Below, one piece after another: positions 17,953 to 27,061 of a DNA stretch of 64,000 nt. The DNA comes from CAWGJF01 sp963715745 (GTDB lineage: Bacteria > Bacteroidota > Ignavibacteria > Ignavibacteriales > Ignavibacteriaceae). Positions within the stretch are counted from its first letter, which is position 1. Each line of letters starts with the position of its first letter. The notes beneath the pieces were generated by a model. That model saw only the letters and a program-made list of their open reading frames with translations, made no database searches and was not told the DNA's origin. Location: contig OY970271.1 of assembly GCA_963715745.1 (NCBI GenBank), forward strand, positions 1,612,001 through 1,676,000, read 5' to 3'. A program made the translations under genes and the position numbers.

Positions 17953-19734
17953 TTAATTCTCCGAAACATTTTTAAGCAGTCCATTCAAAACCAAATCACG
18001 TTCGCCAATCTGCTGACGCCACATCGCGTAATACAATCCTTTAAGTTCAAGCAGCTCTTCATGTTTTCCTGACTCGACAATGTTTCCTCTTTCGAGAACA
18101 TAAATTCTATCAGCATGCATAATTGTGGAAAGCCGGTGAGCGATCATAATTGTAATCAAGTCTTTTCTTAAAGATATTTCTCTAATTGTTTTGCTGATTT
18201 CTTCTTCAGTCAATGAATCAAGCGCGGAAGTTGCTTCATCAAAAACCAACAGGTGAGGTTTTCGTAAAAGAGCACGCGCAATTGATAGTCTTTGCTTTTC
18301 ACCACCGCTTACTTTTATTCCGCTTTCACCTATTTTTGTTTCAAGACCGTTTTCAGCTCTTTCTAAAAGTGAATTTGCAGTTGCTTTCTGTAAAACTTCA
18401 AGACAATCTTCATCTGTTGCATCAGGGTTTACGAACAGCAAGTTTTCTTTAATCGTTCCTGAAAATAGCTGGGTGTCCTGTGTTACAAATCCGATTTTTT
18501 CCCGCATTTCATCAAAATCGATTTCTTCCCCATCAATAGTGTTATAATAAATCTTTCCACTTTGAGGTGTGTATAAACCTACTAATAATTTAACAAGTGT
18601 GGTTTTTCCTGCACCGGATGGTCCGACAAAGGCAATAGTTTCACCTTCAGAAGCCTCAAAGGAAATTCCGTTAATTGCATGCCGGTTTGCTGATTGATGT
18701 TTAAATACAACATTCTCGAATGCTACAGATTTTATTTCCCCAAGATTATTTGGTTTCTCAGGTTTTCTTTCAACCGGTTTGGAAATTATGTCTTCAAAAT
18801 TGTTAAGTGATACTTCAGCTTCGCGGTAGATATTAATTATATCTCCCAGGCTTTGCAGTGGACCAAAAAGGAAAAATGAATAAATAAATAAAGAGAAAAA
18901 CTCACCGACGGTGATATGCTGAGTAAAAATCAAATACAACATTATAAAAAGGATTGAAGTCCTGATGAAGTTGACTGTAGTTCCCTGGATAAAACTAAGT
19001 GTCCGGATGTATTTTACTTTTTTTAATTCAAGCTGAAGTATTTTATCTGTGGTCGAATTCAGCCGGTTGATTTCCTGGTTACCAAGACCAAGACTTTTTA
19101 CAAGTTCTATATTCCTTAATGATTCTGTTGTTGAGCCAGCAAGTGCGGTAGTTTCGCCAACAATAACCTTCTGAATTTTTTTAATCTTTTTTCCGAGAAC
19201 AGAACTTACTATTCCTAAAATTGGAATCGCGGCAAAAAATATCGGCGCAATTACCCACGAAACACTGATTGCATAAATCGTTACAAAAATTACTCCGACT
19301 AAAGTTGTAAACAGGACATTTACTGATGATGAAATTAATTTTTCGGAATCTGTCCTGACTTTTTGCAAAACTCCGAGAGTTGTTCCGCTTCTCTGATCTT
19401 CAAAATCCTGGAAAGGCAGTAGAAGTGAATGACGAATTCCATCAGTATAGATTTTAGCTCCGAGCTTTTGAGTAATTACGTTTACATAATAATCCTGAAA
19501 GTTCTTTGCAACACGTGAAACAAAAGCAACACCAACTGCGGCAGCAAGTAAAAGCAAAACACCTTTAATAAATTCTTCAGTTGTGTACTGGTTAAACTTT
19601 GTCGCGTACTTATCTATAACTATCCGGAAAATCCATGGATCAAGCATGGAAAAAACCTGGTTTACAGCAGCAAGAAATAATGCGAGCACAACCAGTTTCC
19701 AGTAGTTTTTAAGGTATGATAAGAGTAATTTCAT
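17953..19734 (-). CDS. ABC exporter, fused permease and ATPase (MdlB/MsbA type)
   Basis: A 593-residue half transporter. About six membrane helices fill residues 1-310 and the nucleotide-binding domain the rest. Walker A (GPSGAGKTT), the ABC signature (VSGGEKQRLS), Walker B (LLVFDEATSALDS) and the H-loop (IAHRLST) are all intact. It should work as a homodimer or with a partner elsewhere, exporting lipids or drugs; no adjacent partner gene is present. Confidence 0.92.
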   Translation of the reverse strand: MKLLLSYLKNYWKLVVLALFLAAVNQVFSMLDPWIFRIVIDKYATKFNQYTTEEFIKGVLLLLAAAVGVAFVSRVAKNFQDYYVNVITQKLGAKIYTDGIRHSLLLPFQDFEDQRSGTTLGVLQKVRTDSEKLISSSVNVLFTTLVGVIFVTIYAISVSWVIAPIFFAAIPILGIVSSVLGKKIKKIQKVIVGETTALAGSTTESLRNIELVKSLGLGNQEINRLNSTTDKILQLELKKVKYIRTLSFIQGTTVNFIRTSILFIMLYLIFTQHITVGEFFSLFIYSFFLFGPLQSLGDIINIYREAEVSLNNFEDIISKPVERKPEKPNNLGEIKSVAFENVVFKHQSANRHAINGISFEASEGETIAFVGPSGAGKTTLVKLLVGLYTPQSGKIYYNTIDGEEIDFDEMREKIGFVTQDTQLFSGTIKENLLFVNPDATDEDCLEVLQKATANSLLERAENGLETKIGESGIKVSGGEKQRLSIARALLRKPHLLVFDEATSALDSLTEEEISKTIREISLRKDLITIMIAHRLSTIMHADRIYVLERGNIVESGKHEELLELKGLYYAMWRQQIGERDLVLNGLLKNVSEN

Positions 19735-19876
19735 AAGCCGGAGTAAAGATAGGAATTAATCTTTCAATTTATTGCGTTGAAAATCACACACCTTTTATCA
19801 CAAATATTCGAATAATTTTATTGAATTTCACTTAAGTTTATTTAGATCAAAAAAAAATATTTTAAGAGGAAGATTT

Positions 19877-21322
19877 ATGAAGACTTTATTTTTATTTTTA
19901 TTCATTTTTTTGAATGCAGGATTAATATTCTCAAATCCAATCCGTAATAGAGCAAATACATCTGAGAATGTAATTCAACAATTTGATCTTGAAGGAATAT
20001 GGCAGGGCAAGTTAAAAATTTCAGGAATTGAATTGAGAATAGTTTTCAATGTTAAAAAAGATACAACCGGAAAACTAACTGCTACACTTGATAGTCCAGA
20101 TCAAAGTGCATTTGGAATTGCAGTTGATGAAGTTGTGGTAAAAGAAGATTCTGTAAAGTTTATTATAACTGCAGTCAACGGATACTTTGACGGAATAATG
20201 ATTGAAGACAGTGTAAAAATTGAAGGACACTGGCATCAGGGCGGAATGAACCTTGAACTGAATCTTTATAAAAATGATGTTGTTGAAAAAATTAATCATC
20301 CGCAGGAACCTAAAGAACCATTTCCATACAAAAGTGAGGAAGTGAAATTTGTTAATGAAGCAGCCGGAGATACACTTGCCGGGACGTTAACTTTGCCAGA
20401 AGGTGAAGGACAATTCAATGTTGTAATTTTGGTAACCGGATCAGGTCCCCAAAACCGGGACGAGGAATTGCTTGGTCACAAACCGTTTTTGGTTTTATCG
20501 GATTATCTTACACGACATGGAATTGCAGCCCTAAGGTATGATGACAGGGGAGTAGGTGAATCAACAGGAAATTTCAGGGGTGCAACAAGTGAAGATTTTG
20601 CAAGCGATGCATTAGCTGCAGTTGAATTTCTTAAGAAGAGGAGTGATATAAATAAAATTGGAATAGCAGGGCACAGTGAAGGTGGATTGATTGCTCCAAT
20701 GGTTGCTGTTAAATCAGATGATGTTGATTTTATTGTTTTAATTGCGGGAACAGGTATTCGTGGTGATTCTATTCTTATGCTGCAGAGCAACCTGATAATG
20801 AATGCTAATGGTGAGAATGAATTATCAATTAAACGGGATTTGAAAGTTTACAGGAAGCTTTATAATGTGCTGCTCACTAATAATGATGATGAAAAGATTA
20901 AACAGGATATCATTGCTATTTTGGATGAAGCTTTTAATTATCTTACAGAAGATGAGAAGAAAGAAGTCGGCGACAAGGAAATTTTTATAGAGAACCAGCT
21001 TAAAGTAATGATGAGTCCATGGTTCAGGTTTTTTGTAAAATATGATCCTTACCCGACTCTTGAACAAGTAAAATGCCCGGTGCTTGCAATTAATGGTGAA
21101 AAAGATTTGCAGGTTCCGCCAAAAGAAAATCTTACTGCAATTGAAAATGCATTAAAAGAAGGAGGGAATAAAAATTATAAAATTGTTGAAATGCCCGGCT
21201 TGAACCATTTGTTCCAGACTAGCAAAACCGGTTCGCCAATGGAATATTCTAAAATTGAAGAAACTTTTTCTGAAGATGCAATGAAGGTGATTAAAGATTG
21301 GATTGTTGCTGTGACAAAATAA
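19877..21322 (+). CDS. Secreted alpha/beta hydrolase
   Basis: A 481-residue protein with a signal peptide (first ~20 residues, MKTLFLFLFIFLNAGLIFS), a beta-rich N-terminal domain (about 30-150) and an alpha/beta-hydrolase domain. The catalytic triad can be read as Ser267 in GHSEGG, Asp410 in GEKDLQ and His444 in GLNHLF. The oxyanion region is LVTGSGPQNRDE. The build matches periplasmic serine esterases/peptidases of the DUF3887/YqiA-like group frequent in Bacteroidota. GAGGAAG precedes the start. Substrate unknown. Confidence 0.85.
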   Translation: MKTLFLFLFIFLNAGLIFSNPIRNRANTSENVIQQFDLEGIWQGKLKISGIELRIVFNVKKDTTGKLTATLDSPDQSAFGIAVDEVVVKEDSVKFIITAVNGYFDGIMIEDSVKIEGHWHQGGMNLELNLYKNDVVEKINHPQEPKEPFPYKSEEVKFVNEAAGDTLAGTLTLPEGEGQFNVVILVTGSGPQNRDEELLGHKPFLVLSDYLTRHGIAALRYDDRGVGESTGNFRGATSEDFASDALAAVEFLKKRSDINKIGIAGHSEGGLIAPMVAVKSDDVDFIVLIAGTGIRGDSILMLQSNLIMNANGENELSIKRDLKVYRKLYNVLLTNNDDEKIKQDIIAILDEAFNYLTEDEKKEVGDKEIFIENQLKVMMSPWFRFFVKYDPYPTLEQVKCPVLAINGEKDLQVPPKENLTAIENALKEGGNKNYKIVEMPGLNHLFQTSKTGSPMEYSKIEETFSEDAMKVIKDWIVAVTK

Positions 21323-21427
21323 TTTTTTCAGTTTTGGATATTATTTTAAATATTTCATCGAACAAATCATTTGTTTTATATTAAAGATAACAATTCTATA
21401 AATTCGTTTTAGTATTTGATTTGATGA

Positions 21428-21452
21428 TCAGTCTTGGACAAGCTAAGACTGA
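21428..21452. promoter_or_regulatory. Perfect inverted repeat upstream of the cystathionine beta-synthase-like gene
   Basis: TCAGTCTT (21428-21435) and AAGACTGA (21445-21452) are perfect 8-bp complements separated by nine bases, 25 bases upstream of the TTG start. It could be a dyad operator for a sulfur-responsive repressor or a 5' leader hairpin. There is no T run, so it is not a terminator. Confidence 0.4.
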
Positions 21453-21476
21453 CATCTTCCTATTATTGGAGGACTT

Positions 21477-22841
21477 TTGGAATTTAAAAACAACATTCTT
21501 GAACAGATAGGTAATACACCTTTAATAAAACTTAACAGGATAAACAAAGGTTTAAAGCCGCAAATTTTTGCAAAGCTTGAATCAGCAAATCCCGGCGGAA
21601 GTGTTAAAGACCGTATTGGTTACAATATGATAGTTGATGCAGAAGCCAGAGGAGAATTGAGACCCGGCGGAACAATAATAGAAGCAACAAGCGGCAATAC
21701 CGGGATTGGTCTGGCACTAACTGCAGCGGTCAAAGGTTACAAATGTGTTTTTGTTGTTACAGATAAAGTCAGCTCGGAAAAGATTAATTATTTAAAAGCT
21801 CTCGGTGCAGAAGTAATTGTGGTATCAAACCTCGCTGATCCTGAAGATGCTGAATATTACGTAAACGTTGCAAAAAGAATCCACGAAGAAACTCCCAATT
21901 CGATTTTTGCATATCAATACTCCAATCCTGCAAATCCGGAAATACATTATAAAACAACCGGACCTGAAATCTGGAGGCAGACTGACGGAAAAATAACTCA
22001 CTTCATTGCCAGCATCGGTACAGGTGGAACGATAAGCGGAACGGGAAGATTTCTGAAAGAAAAAAATCCGGATATCAAGGTATTTGGTGCCGATCCGCTG
22101 GGTTCGATCTTCAAACATTTTAAAGAAACCGGTGAATTGATTAAAGGATCTCCATATTTAGTCGAAGGCATTGGTCAGGATTGCCTGCCGAAAAATGTTC
22201 ACTTTCAGTACATTGATAAAATAATTAATATCAGTGATAAAGATTCATTTGCTGCTGCAAGAAGATTGACAAAAGAAGAAGGAATTTTCTGTGGCGGTAG
22301 TACAGGAACAATTGTTCACGTCGTATTAGAAGTTGCAAAAGAATTATCAGAAAACGATTTAATTGTTTTTACTGTCTGTGATACCGGGGAGAGATATCTT
22401 TCCAAAGTTCATAATGAAGACTGGCTTAAACTTAACAGGATGCTGGATACTGAAATCAGAACTTTGCGGGATATTTCTGATATGAAAAAAGCATCCGGAA
22501 TTGAAGAAGTTGCTTCAGTAAGAGCAGAACAAAAAGTAAAAGATGTTTTGGAATTAATTATTTCTACTGGTTATTCCCATATTCCTGTTATGAAAGGAAG
22601 ACAATCAATAGGATCGATAAGAGAAAATAAATTGCTTGGGAAACTTGTCGAAGATCCGCTTCTTTATAATTCTTTAATAAGAGATGTAATGGATGAAAGT
22701 TTTCCAATCCTTGATGCAAAAAGTGAATTAGGCAAAGTAAAAGAAATGTTGAAAAATAATCCCGCAGTACTTGTTAGCGATTTCGGTTTAATAACAGATA
22801 TTATCACGAGATATGATCTGATTAAGTTTGATAATAAATAA
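21477..22841 (+). CDS. Cystathionine beta-synthase-like PLP enzyme with tandem CBS domains
   Basis: A 454-residue enzyme. The PLP lysine is Lys44 in GGSVKDRIG, the substrate loop is ATSGNTG, and the phosphate loop is GTGGTISGTG. The C-terminal ~120 residues form a CBS-domain pair (SVRAEQKVKDVLELI, DVMDESFPIL), typically binding adenosyl ligands. The core is of the cysteine synthase superfamily; with the CBS pair and a gamma-lyase-like gene downstream (23511), a role in trans-sulfuration is likely, but plain cysteine synthase activity cannot be excluded. The start is TTG with GGAGGA six bases upstream. Confidence 0.88.
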   Translation: MEFKNNILEQIGNTPLIKLNRINKGLKPQIFAKLESANPGGSVKDRIGYNMIVDAEARGELRPGGTIIEATSGNTGIGLALTAAVKGYKCVFVVTDKVSSEKINYLKALGAEVIVVSNLADPEDAEYYVNVAKRIHEETPNSIFAYQYSNPANPEIHYKTTGPEIWRQTDGKITHFIASIGTGGTISGTGRFLKEKNPDIKVFGADPLGSIFKHFKETGELIKGSPYLVEGIGQDCLPKNVHFQYIDKIINISDKDSFAAARRLTKEEGIFCGGSTGTIVHVVLEVAKELSENDLIVFTVCDTGERYLSKVHNEDWLKLNRMLDTEIRTLRDISDMKKASGIEEVASVRAEQKVKDVLELIISTGYSHIPVMKGRQSIGSIRENKLLGKLVEDPLLYNSLIRDVMDESFPILDAKSELGKVKEMLKNNPAVLVSDFGLITDIITRYDLIKFDNK

Positions 22842-22871
22842 TCATATTAGTTTATTAGAAATTAAATTCAA

Positions 22872-22948
22872 AACTTGAACTTGCTCCTGAACTTGCACTC
22901 GCACAGAATTTCAAGTGCAGAATCAAGATCAAGTAATATTGAAACAAG
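22872..22948. repeat. Degenerate hexamer tracts (CTTG block, then CAAG block)
   Basis: From 22872 five consecutive hexamers read AACTTG, AACTTG, CTCCTG, AACTTG, CACTCG. After a short gap CAAG recurs at 22912, 22924, 22930 and 22945, the opposite orientation, so the tract pair is imperfectly palindromic; TGCACT and AGTGCA pair exactly in the centre. It lies 50 bases upstream of a broken four-helix-bundle gene and resembles the tracts around the second such gene at 45.7-46.2 kb. Confidence 0.6.
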
Positions 22949-22997
22949 ATTAATTACAATCTCTGTTGAATATTGAATACTGAACAAGGAATTTTGA

Positions 22998-23378
22998 ATG
23001 ATGAAGGAAAAAAGAATATTTGATCTTGAAGAACGATTGATTGATTTTGTTGTCATAATAATTGAGATAGCTGAAAGTTTGAATAATACACGAGTTGGAA
23101 ATCATCTGGCTGGTCAGTTGGCGAAATCAGGCACTTAGCCGGCAATTCAATATGGAGAAGCGCAGAGTGCTGAATCAAGAAATGATTTCATTCATAAATT
23201 AAAAATTCTATTAAAGGAATTAAGAGAGTCATTAGTTGCATTGAAAATTATAAAAAGAGTTTCTTTAACAAAAAAGATAAATTTGGTAGAAGAAGCAATC
23301 AAAGAATGCAACGAGCTTATATCTATTTTTGTAAAAAGTATTGGGACAGCAAAAAAGAACAACTCAAAAAATAAATAA
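22998..23378 (+). pseudogene. Four-helix-bundle (S23/IVS-type) protein gene with an internal amber stop
   Basis: Reading from ATG 22998 gives 46 residues, then TAG at 23136-23138, then an open frame to TAA 23376-23378, 126 amino-acid codons in all. The text around the stop (AKSGT-stop-PAIQYGEAQSAESRNDFIHK) matches the family consensus in which a serine stands at the stop, so a single C-to-A change of TCG explains it. The remainder (LRESLVALKIIKR, ELISIFVKSIGTAKK) is normal. Relatives are encoded within 23S rRNA intervening sequences or stand alone; Avd of diversity-generating retroelements shares the fold. No reverse transcriptase is near. Confidence 0.8.
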
Positions 23379-23424
23379 AGTAGTTAATTCATTTATACTT
23401 CGATATTTATTATTCTATGCCTGT

Positions 23425-23454
23425 AAGCCGAAGTGCTTTCAAGCACGCAGGCTT
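23425..23454. repeat. Nested hairpin upstream of the cystathionine gamma-lyase-like gene
   Basis: AAGCC (23425-23429) pairs with GGCTT (23450-23454), and inside GTGCTT (23433-23438) pairs with AAGCAC (23441-23446). No T run follows. It may be a dispersed palindrome or part of the 5' leader of the gene starting at 23511. Confidence 0.45.
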
Positions 23455-23510
23455 GTTCGATATTCATCATTCAAATTGAAAATATTAAGTAATAAACTGA
23501 AAGATTAAAA

Positions 23511-24644
23511 ATGGGTTTCTCAACAGATGCAATTCACTCGGGACAAATTCCTGATCCTACAACCGGCGCAGTAATTACTCCAGTTTATCTTACTTCAACT
23601 TATGCACAGCATGAGCTTGGAAAAAGTACCGGTTTTGAATACGGCAGGACTCACAATTTTACTCGTCAAGCTTTGGAAAAAAATATAGCGACTTTAGAAA
23701 AAGGAAAATACGGAATTGCTTTTGCATCAGGATTGGCTGCGACTCACGCATTAATGAGTTTGCTTAAAGCAGGTGATCACGTAATTGTTTCGAACAATGT
23801 TTACGGCGGAACGTACAGACTTTATGAACAAAATCTTACTGCTTATGGATTAGTATATTCCTGGGTTGATACGAGTGATGTCAAAAATATTGAGGCATCA
23901 ATTAAAGAAAACACAAAAATGATTTTTGTTGAAACACCTACTAACCCTATGCTTGTTTTAACAGATTTAAAAGCTGTTTCTGAAATTGCAAAGAAAAATA
24001 ATTTGATTACAGTTTGCGACAATACTTTTATGAGTCCGTATTTTCAAAATCCGCTGGAGTGGGGTATTGATATCGTTCTGCACAGTACAACCAAATATTT
24101 AAATGGTCACAGTGATGCTATTGGTGGAATACTGGTTACAAGCAATGAAAAATTTCACGACCGGTTAAGGTATATTCAAAATGCTGCAGGCGGAGTTCCA
24201 TCTCCTTTTGATTGCTGGCTGGTTCTTCGTTCTACAAAAACTTTAGCAGTTCGAATGAAACAACATGAAGAAAATGCAAAAGCTTTTGTTGAGTTTTTAT
24301 CTAATTCAGGCGCTGCAGAAAAAGTAATTTACCCCGGATTAAAAAATCATCCACAGCACGAGCTAGCAAAAACACAGATGCGCGGATTTGGTGGAATGGT
24401 TTCAGCAGATTTCGGAACTTTGGAACGAGCTAAAAATGTTCTGAACAATGTTAAAGTCTTTACACTTGCTGAAAGTCTTGGTGGAGTTGAAAGCCTGGTT
24501 TGTCATCCTGCCTCAATGACACACGCTTCAGTTCCAAAAACAGAGAGAGAAAAGTTTGGATTGACTGACGCGCTTGTTCGTTTTTCGGTTGGAATTGAAG
24601 ATTCTAATGATCTGATAAAAGATGTTGAGAATGCTTTGAAATAA
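23511..24644 (+). CDS. Cystathionine gamma-synthase/gamma-lyase family PLP enzyme
   Basis: A 377-residue member of the Cys/Met metabolism PLP family. The PLP lysine is Lys195 in HSTTKYLNGHSD; other blocks are EYGRTHNFTR, FASGLAATHALMSLL, VETPTNPML and ESLGGVESLVCHPASMTHA. The sequence cannot firmly separate synthase (MetB) from lyase (CTH). With a CBS-domain cystathionine beta-synthase-like gene 670 bases upstream, the pair could convert homocysteine to cysteine (reverse trans-sulfuration). Confidence 0.92.
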   Translation: MGFSTDAIHSGQIPDPTTGAVITPVYLTSTYAQHELGKSTGFEYGRTHNFTRQALEKNIATLEKGKYGIAFASGLAATHALMSLLKAGDHVIVSNNVYGGTYRLYEQNLTAYGLVYSWVDTSDVKNIEASIKENTKMIFVETPTNPMLVLTDLKAVSEIAKKNNLITVCDNTFMSPYFQNPLEWGIDIVLHSTTKYLNGHSDAIGGILVTSNEKFHDRLRYIQNAAGGVPSPFDCWLVLRSTKTLAVRMKQHEENAKAFVEFLSNSGAAEKVIYPGLKNHPQHELAKTQMRGFGGMVSADFGTLERAKNVLNNVKVFTLAESLGGVESLVCHPASMTHASVPKTEREKFGLTDALVRFSVGIEDSNDLIKDVENALK

Positions 24645-24645
24645 A

Positions 24646-25947
24646 TTAAATATTCAGTTGGTGGTTCTTTGCAATTTCATCAATCTGTGATTTTGGGATT
24701 TCACTTTCTGCAGCATATTCCTGCCAATTGCTTACTGCTTCTTTCACTTTATCAATAATCGATTTTGCTTTTTTAATATTCATTTCTTTTGCAACTTTCA
24801 AAATATCTTCTGAAAATATTCCATCCCGTTTGGCATTGATTGACATTTGATGCCGGTGCGTCCATTTGCTGTAGGGATTGTAAGAATAAGTTACATCATA
24901 AGCAGGGGCCAAATTCCATTTACCGGATTTATTCATTAAGAATGAAATATTTTTTGTGTGATCGTCCAGGTTTTTTGCGACAACATTAAAAACCATTCTA
25001 GTATAAAGTTGTTCAGCATCGGGATAATGAAGTTTTAGTTGTCTCATAACCTGGAAAGCCTGTTCATAGGAATAAGCATTTGGATCATTATAATCGAAGT
25101 GAGCAATTCCGCACAAAGTCTGTAGATGAAGTTTTTCATTCCCGTTTACTCTGTCGAATCGTTTGGTCATAAAATGTGCTCGTTCATTTTCTTCTAACAG
25201 CCTGCACTCCATCATTTTTATTCCGCAATCAAGAGCCATTTTGTAATATGCAAATTCAATTCTGCCATATCCTCTCGGATCACCAAATTCTTTTTGTTTA
25301 ACACCATCGAATTTTATTATCCAGTGAGAAAAATCGTTTGTTGTATTCGCTTGCCCTGAACGTATTTCACCTGTTTTTTCATTGTACGCAATCACAGCTT
25401 TTGCTCTAGCTCCGCCAGCAGAAGTTCCGACTTTAATGATATCAAGCAAAGCTTTTTCGTTGTCGTCGTCCAGATTCGCGTGAATATTTTTTCGTTCATT
25501 AAAAATATCATTTGCAAGACTTATCATCTCTTCAATTTCAATAGGATCAGATCTGTAATCTCTGCTTGGATGCAAAGCAGGTTTATATTCAAGTGCGCCC
25601 ATTCCTCTTTTTCCTGTGTAACAAAGCCTTTCAACCGGGTTAACAGATTTTATATCTCTGCCCTGTCTTGCAAGCCATGCATCAAATATTCTGTTGCCGA
25701 ATCTATCTGGCAGAGAATCAGCAAGCAAGCCCGGTAAGCCAAAATATGTTTCCCTATTTAAATTGGGAAAAGAAAAAATTGTGTTGCCGTTCTGCAATTC
25801 ATTCAATGGCATTGTGATAGGAGATATATCAACATCTCTTTTAATAAATGACGGTTCAAACTCAAAGATTGCATACTGTTTGTTTTGATCCCAGAGCACT
25901 GCACCGACATTGATATTCCACAAAGTTACTGTTGCAACGTTTACCAT
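24646..25947 (-). CDS. hipA: HipA-type toxin serine/threonine kinase
   Basis: A 433-residue full-length HipA with the N-terminal subdomain (LPGLLADSLPDRFGNRIF) and the C-terminal kinase. The loop GTSAGGARAK may provide the ATP contact or autophosphorylation serine. The catalytic Asp328 lies in NLDDHTKN and the metal Asp351 in LAPAYDVTYSY. In E. coli HipA phosphorylates GltX and triggers dormancy. The gene overlaps the end of the antitoxin gene by seven bases. All catalytic residues appear intact, so an active toxin is expected. Confidence 0.93.
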   Translation of the reverse strand: MVNVATVTLWNINVGAVLWDQNKQYAIFEFEPSFIKRDVDISPITMPLNELQNGNTIFSFPNLNRETYFGLPGLLADSLPDRFGNRIFDAWLARQGRDIKSVNPVERLCYTGKRGMGALEYKPALHPSRDYRSDPIEIEEMISLANDIFNERKNIHANLDDDNEKALLDIIKVGTSAGGARAKAVIAYNEKTGEIRSGQANTTNDFSHWIIKFDGVKQKEFGDPRGYGRIEFAYYKMALDCGIKMMECRLLEENERAHFMTKRFDRVNGNEKLHLQTLCGIAHFDYNDPNAYSYEQAFQVMRQLKLHYPDAEQLYTRMVFNVVAKNLDDHTKNISFLMNKSGKWNLAPAYDVTYSYNPYSKWTHRHQMSINAKRDGIFSEDILKVAKEMNIKKAKSIIDKVKEAVSNWQEYAAESEIPKSQIDEIAKNHQLNI

Positions 25948-26297
25948 TCTGACTGTTCTTTATCAGTTTTGGAATATTTTTTCTTTGAAGCTCTCCGTCT
26001 TGATTTTTTTTTGAACTTTGCCATAGCAAGCGGACTTATTTCCTGTTCTACAGAAAAAACATTCAGCAATTCCAATTCATCAAGTGCACGTAAAACCTGG
26101 ACAAGTGTTAACAAAGTTGCAGCTCTTCCATTTTCAAGCTGACTTATAGTAGTTCTGTCCAGTCCGGATATTTTTGAAAGCTCGTCCTGTGTGATATTTT
26201 TTTTGAGCCGTAATTGTTGTAACCCGGCCCCTACTTTTTCAAGAATTGCAGGATCACTTAAATTGCTCCATTCGTTAATTATGGTTTTAGACATCAT
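25941..26297 (-). CDS. hipB: HipB-type antitoxin, XRE-family DNA-binding protein
   Basis: A 118-residue protein with an XRE helix-turn-helix (GLQQLRLKKNITQDELSKIS, then LDRTTISQLENGRA) over about residues 25-82. It has a C-terminal tail of unusual basic character (KFKKKSRRRASKKKYSK), which could contact DNA or HipA. It precedes hipA and overlaps it, so synthesis is coupled. It probably represses the operon through the dyad at 26319-26336. Confidence 0.92.
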   Translation of the reverse strand: MMSKTIINEWSNLSDPAILEKVGAGLQQLRLKKNITQDELSKISGLDRTTISQLENGRAATLLTLVQVLRALDELELLNVFSVEQEISPLAMAKFKKKSRRRASKKKYSKTDKEQSEW

Positions 26298-26318
26298 AAA
26301 CCTTTTTATTTATTACTA

Positions 26319-26336
26319 TGATGTATTTACACATCA
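26319..26336. promoter_or_regulatory. Candidate HipB operator
   Basis: TGATGT at 26319-26324 and ACATCA at 26331-26336 are perfect 6-bp arms separated by six bases. The dyad lies 22 bases upstream of the hipB start and overlaps the end of the predicted -7 element, the expected place for autorepression. Confidence 0.5.
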
Positions 26337-26364
26337 AAAATATAATAATTTTTTATAAAATCAA
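26335..26364 (-). promoter_or_regulatory. Bacteroidota-type promoter for hipBA
   Basis: On the minus strand TTG (26364-26362) is followed after 19 bases by TATTTTTG (26342-26335), which fits the -33 TTG / -7 TAnnTTTG pattern exactly. The putative start of transcription would fall within the dyad operator. Confidence 0.5.
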
Positions 26365-26500
26365 ATATCACAATGAAGCTATTAAGCAGCATAATTGCTA
26401 GATTATACCTTAATAATGCTTTTAAGCAACATTAATTTTTCATATTTAAAATAAGCAAATTACTTAGTTTTTGAAGATTACATGTTTTAGGAAAGCTAAA

Positions 26501-27043
26501 TTATTTTGCAGCAAGTTCCTGAATTTTCGAAATCACAGACCAGTTTCTAGTGGTTGCTGCAACTTTCAATTTCTTTTCAATAAACGAATTTGAGAAGGGA
26601 TGTTTGGCATTGCTTCTTTTGTAAAGTGTATAAACCTCACGGTCCGTAATTTTGAAAGTCGCAATATCATCACTTAAAGAAAATAATAATTTTTTTGAAT
26701 CATTATCAGGTTTCTCAGATAATACTGAAACGTAAAGATTAATATTTTTATCCAGGTTTATTTTTTTGAATGGATTGTTTTTAATTATTTTTTGAAGATC
26801 AGAAAAAGTTCTCAGCATAGTCTTTACTTCATAACTCAATGACTTATGAAGTTGCTTCTCAATTTTATTTGTCAGCTTAACTAAATCTTTTTCCGGGGAA
26901 TCAAATATTACATTACCAGTTTGAATGTAAGTTTGAACATTTATAAACCTCATTTCTTCGAATAGTTTTCTGAGTGTTTCCATTTTTATCACACCGTGTC
27001 CGCTAACATTTATCGCTCGAAGAAAAGCTATGTATCTTGTCAT
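26501..27043 (-). CDS. DUF1697 family protein
   Basis: A 180-residue protein with the DUF1697 signature: start TRYIAFLRAINVSGHGVIKM, then LRKLFEEMRFINVQTYIQTGNVIFDS, and a C-terminal ATTRNWSVISKIQEL. The fold is common in bacteria but function is unknown. It sits 18 bases downstream of the glycosyltransferase gene on the same strand. Confidence 0.9.
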   Translation of the reverse strand: MTRYIAFLRAINVSGHGVIKMETLRKLFEEMRFINVQTYIQTGNVIFDSPEKDLVKLTNKIEKQLHKSLSYEVKTMLRTFSDLQKIIKNNPFKKINLDKNINLYVSVLSEKPDNDSKKLLFSLSDDIATFKITDREVYTLYKRSNAKHPFSNSFIEKKLKVAATTRNWSVISKIQELAAK

Positions 27044-27061
27044 TTAATTTCCCGGTTAAGA

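Noticed and set aside
22998..23378. Diversity-generating retroelement accessory gene (Avd)
   Set aside because: The fold is related, but there is no reverse transcriptase, template/variable repeat pair or target gene near either four-helix-bundle copy.
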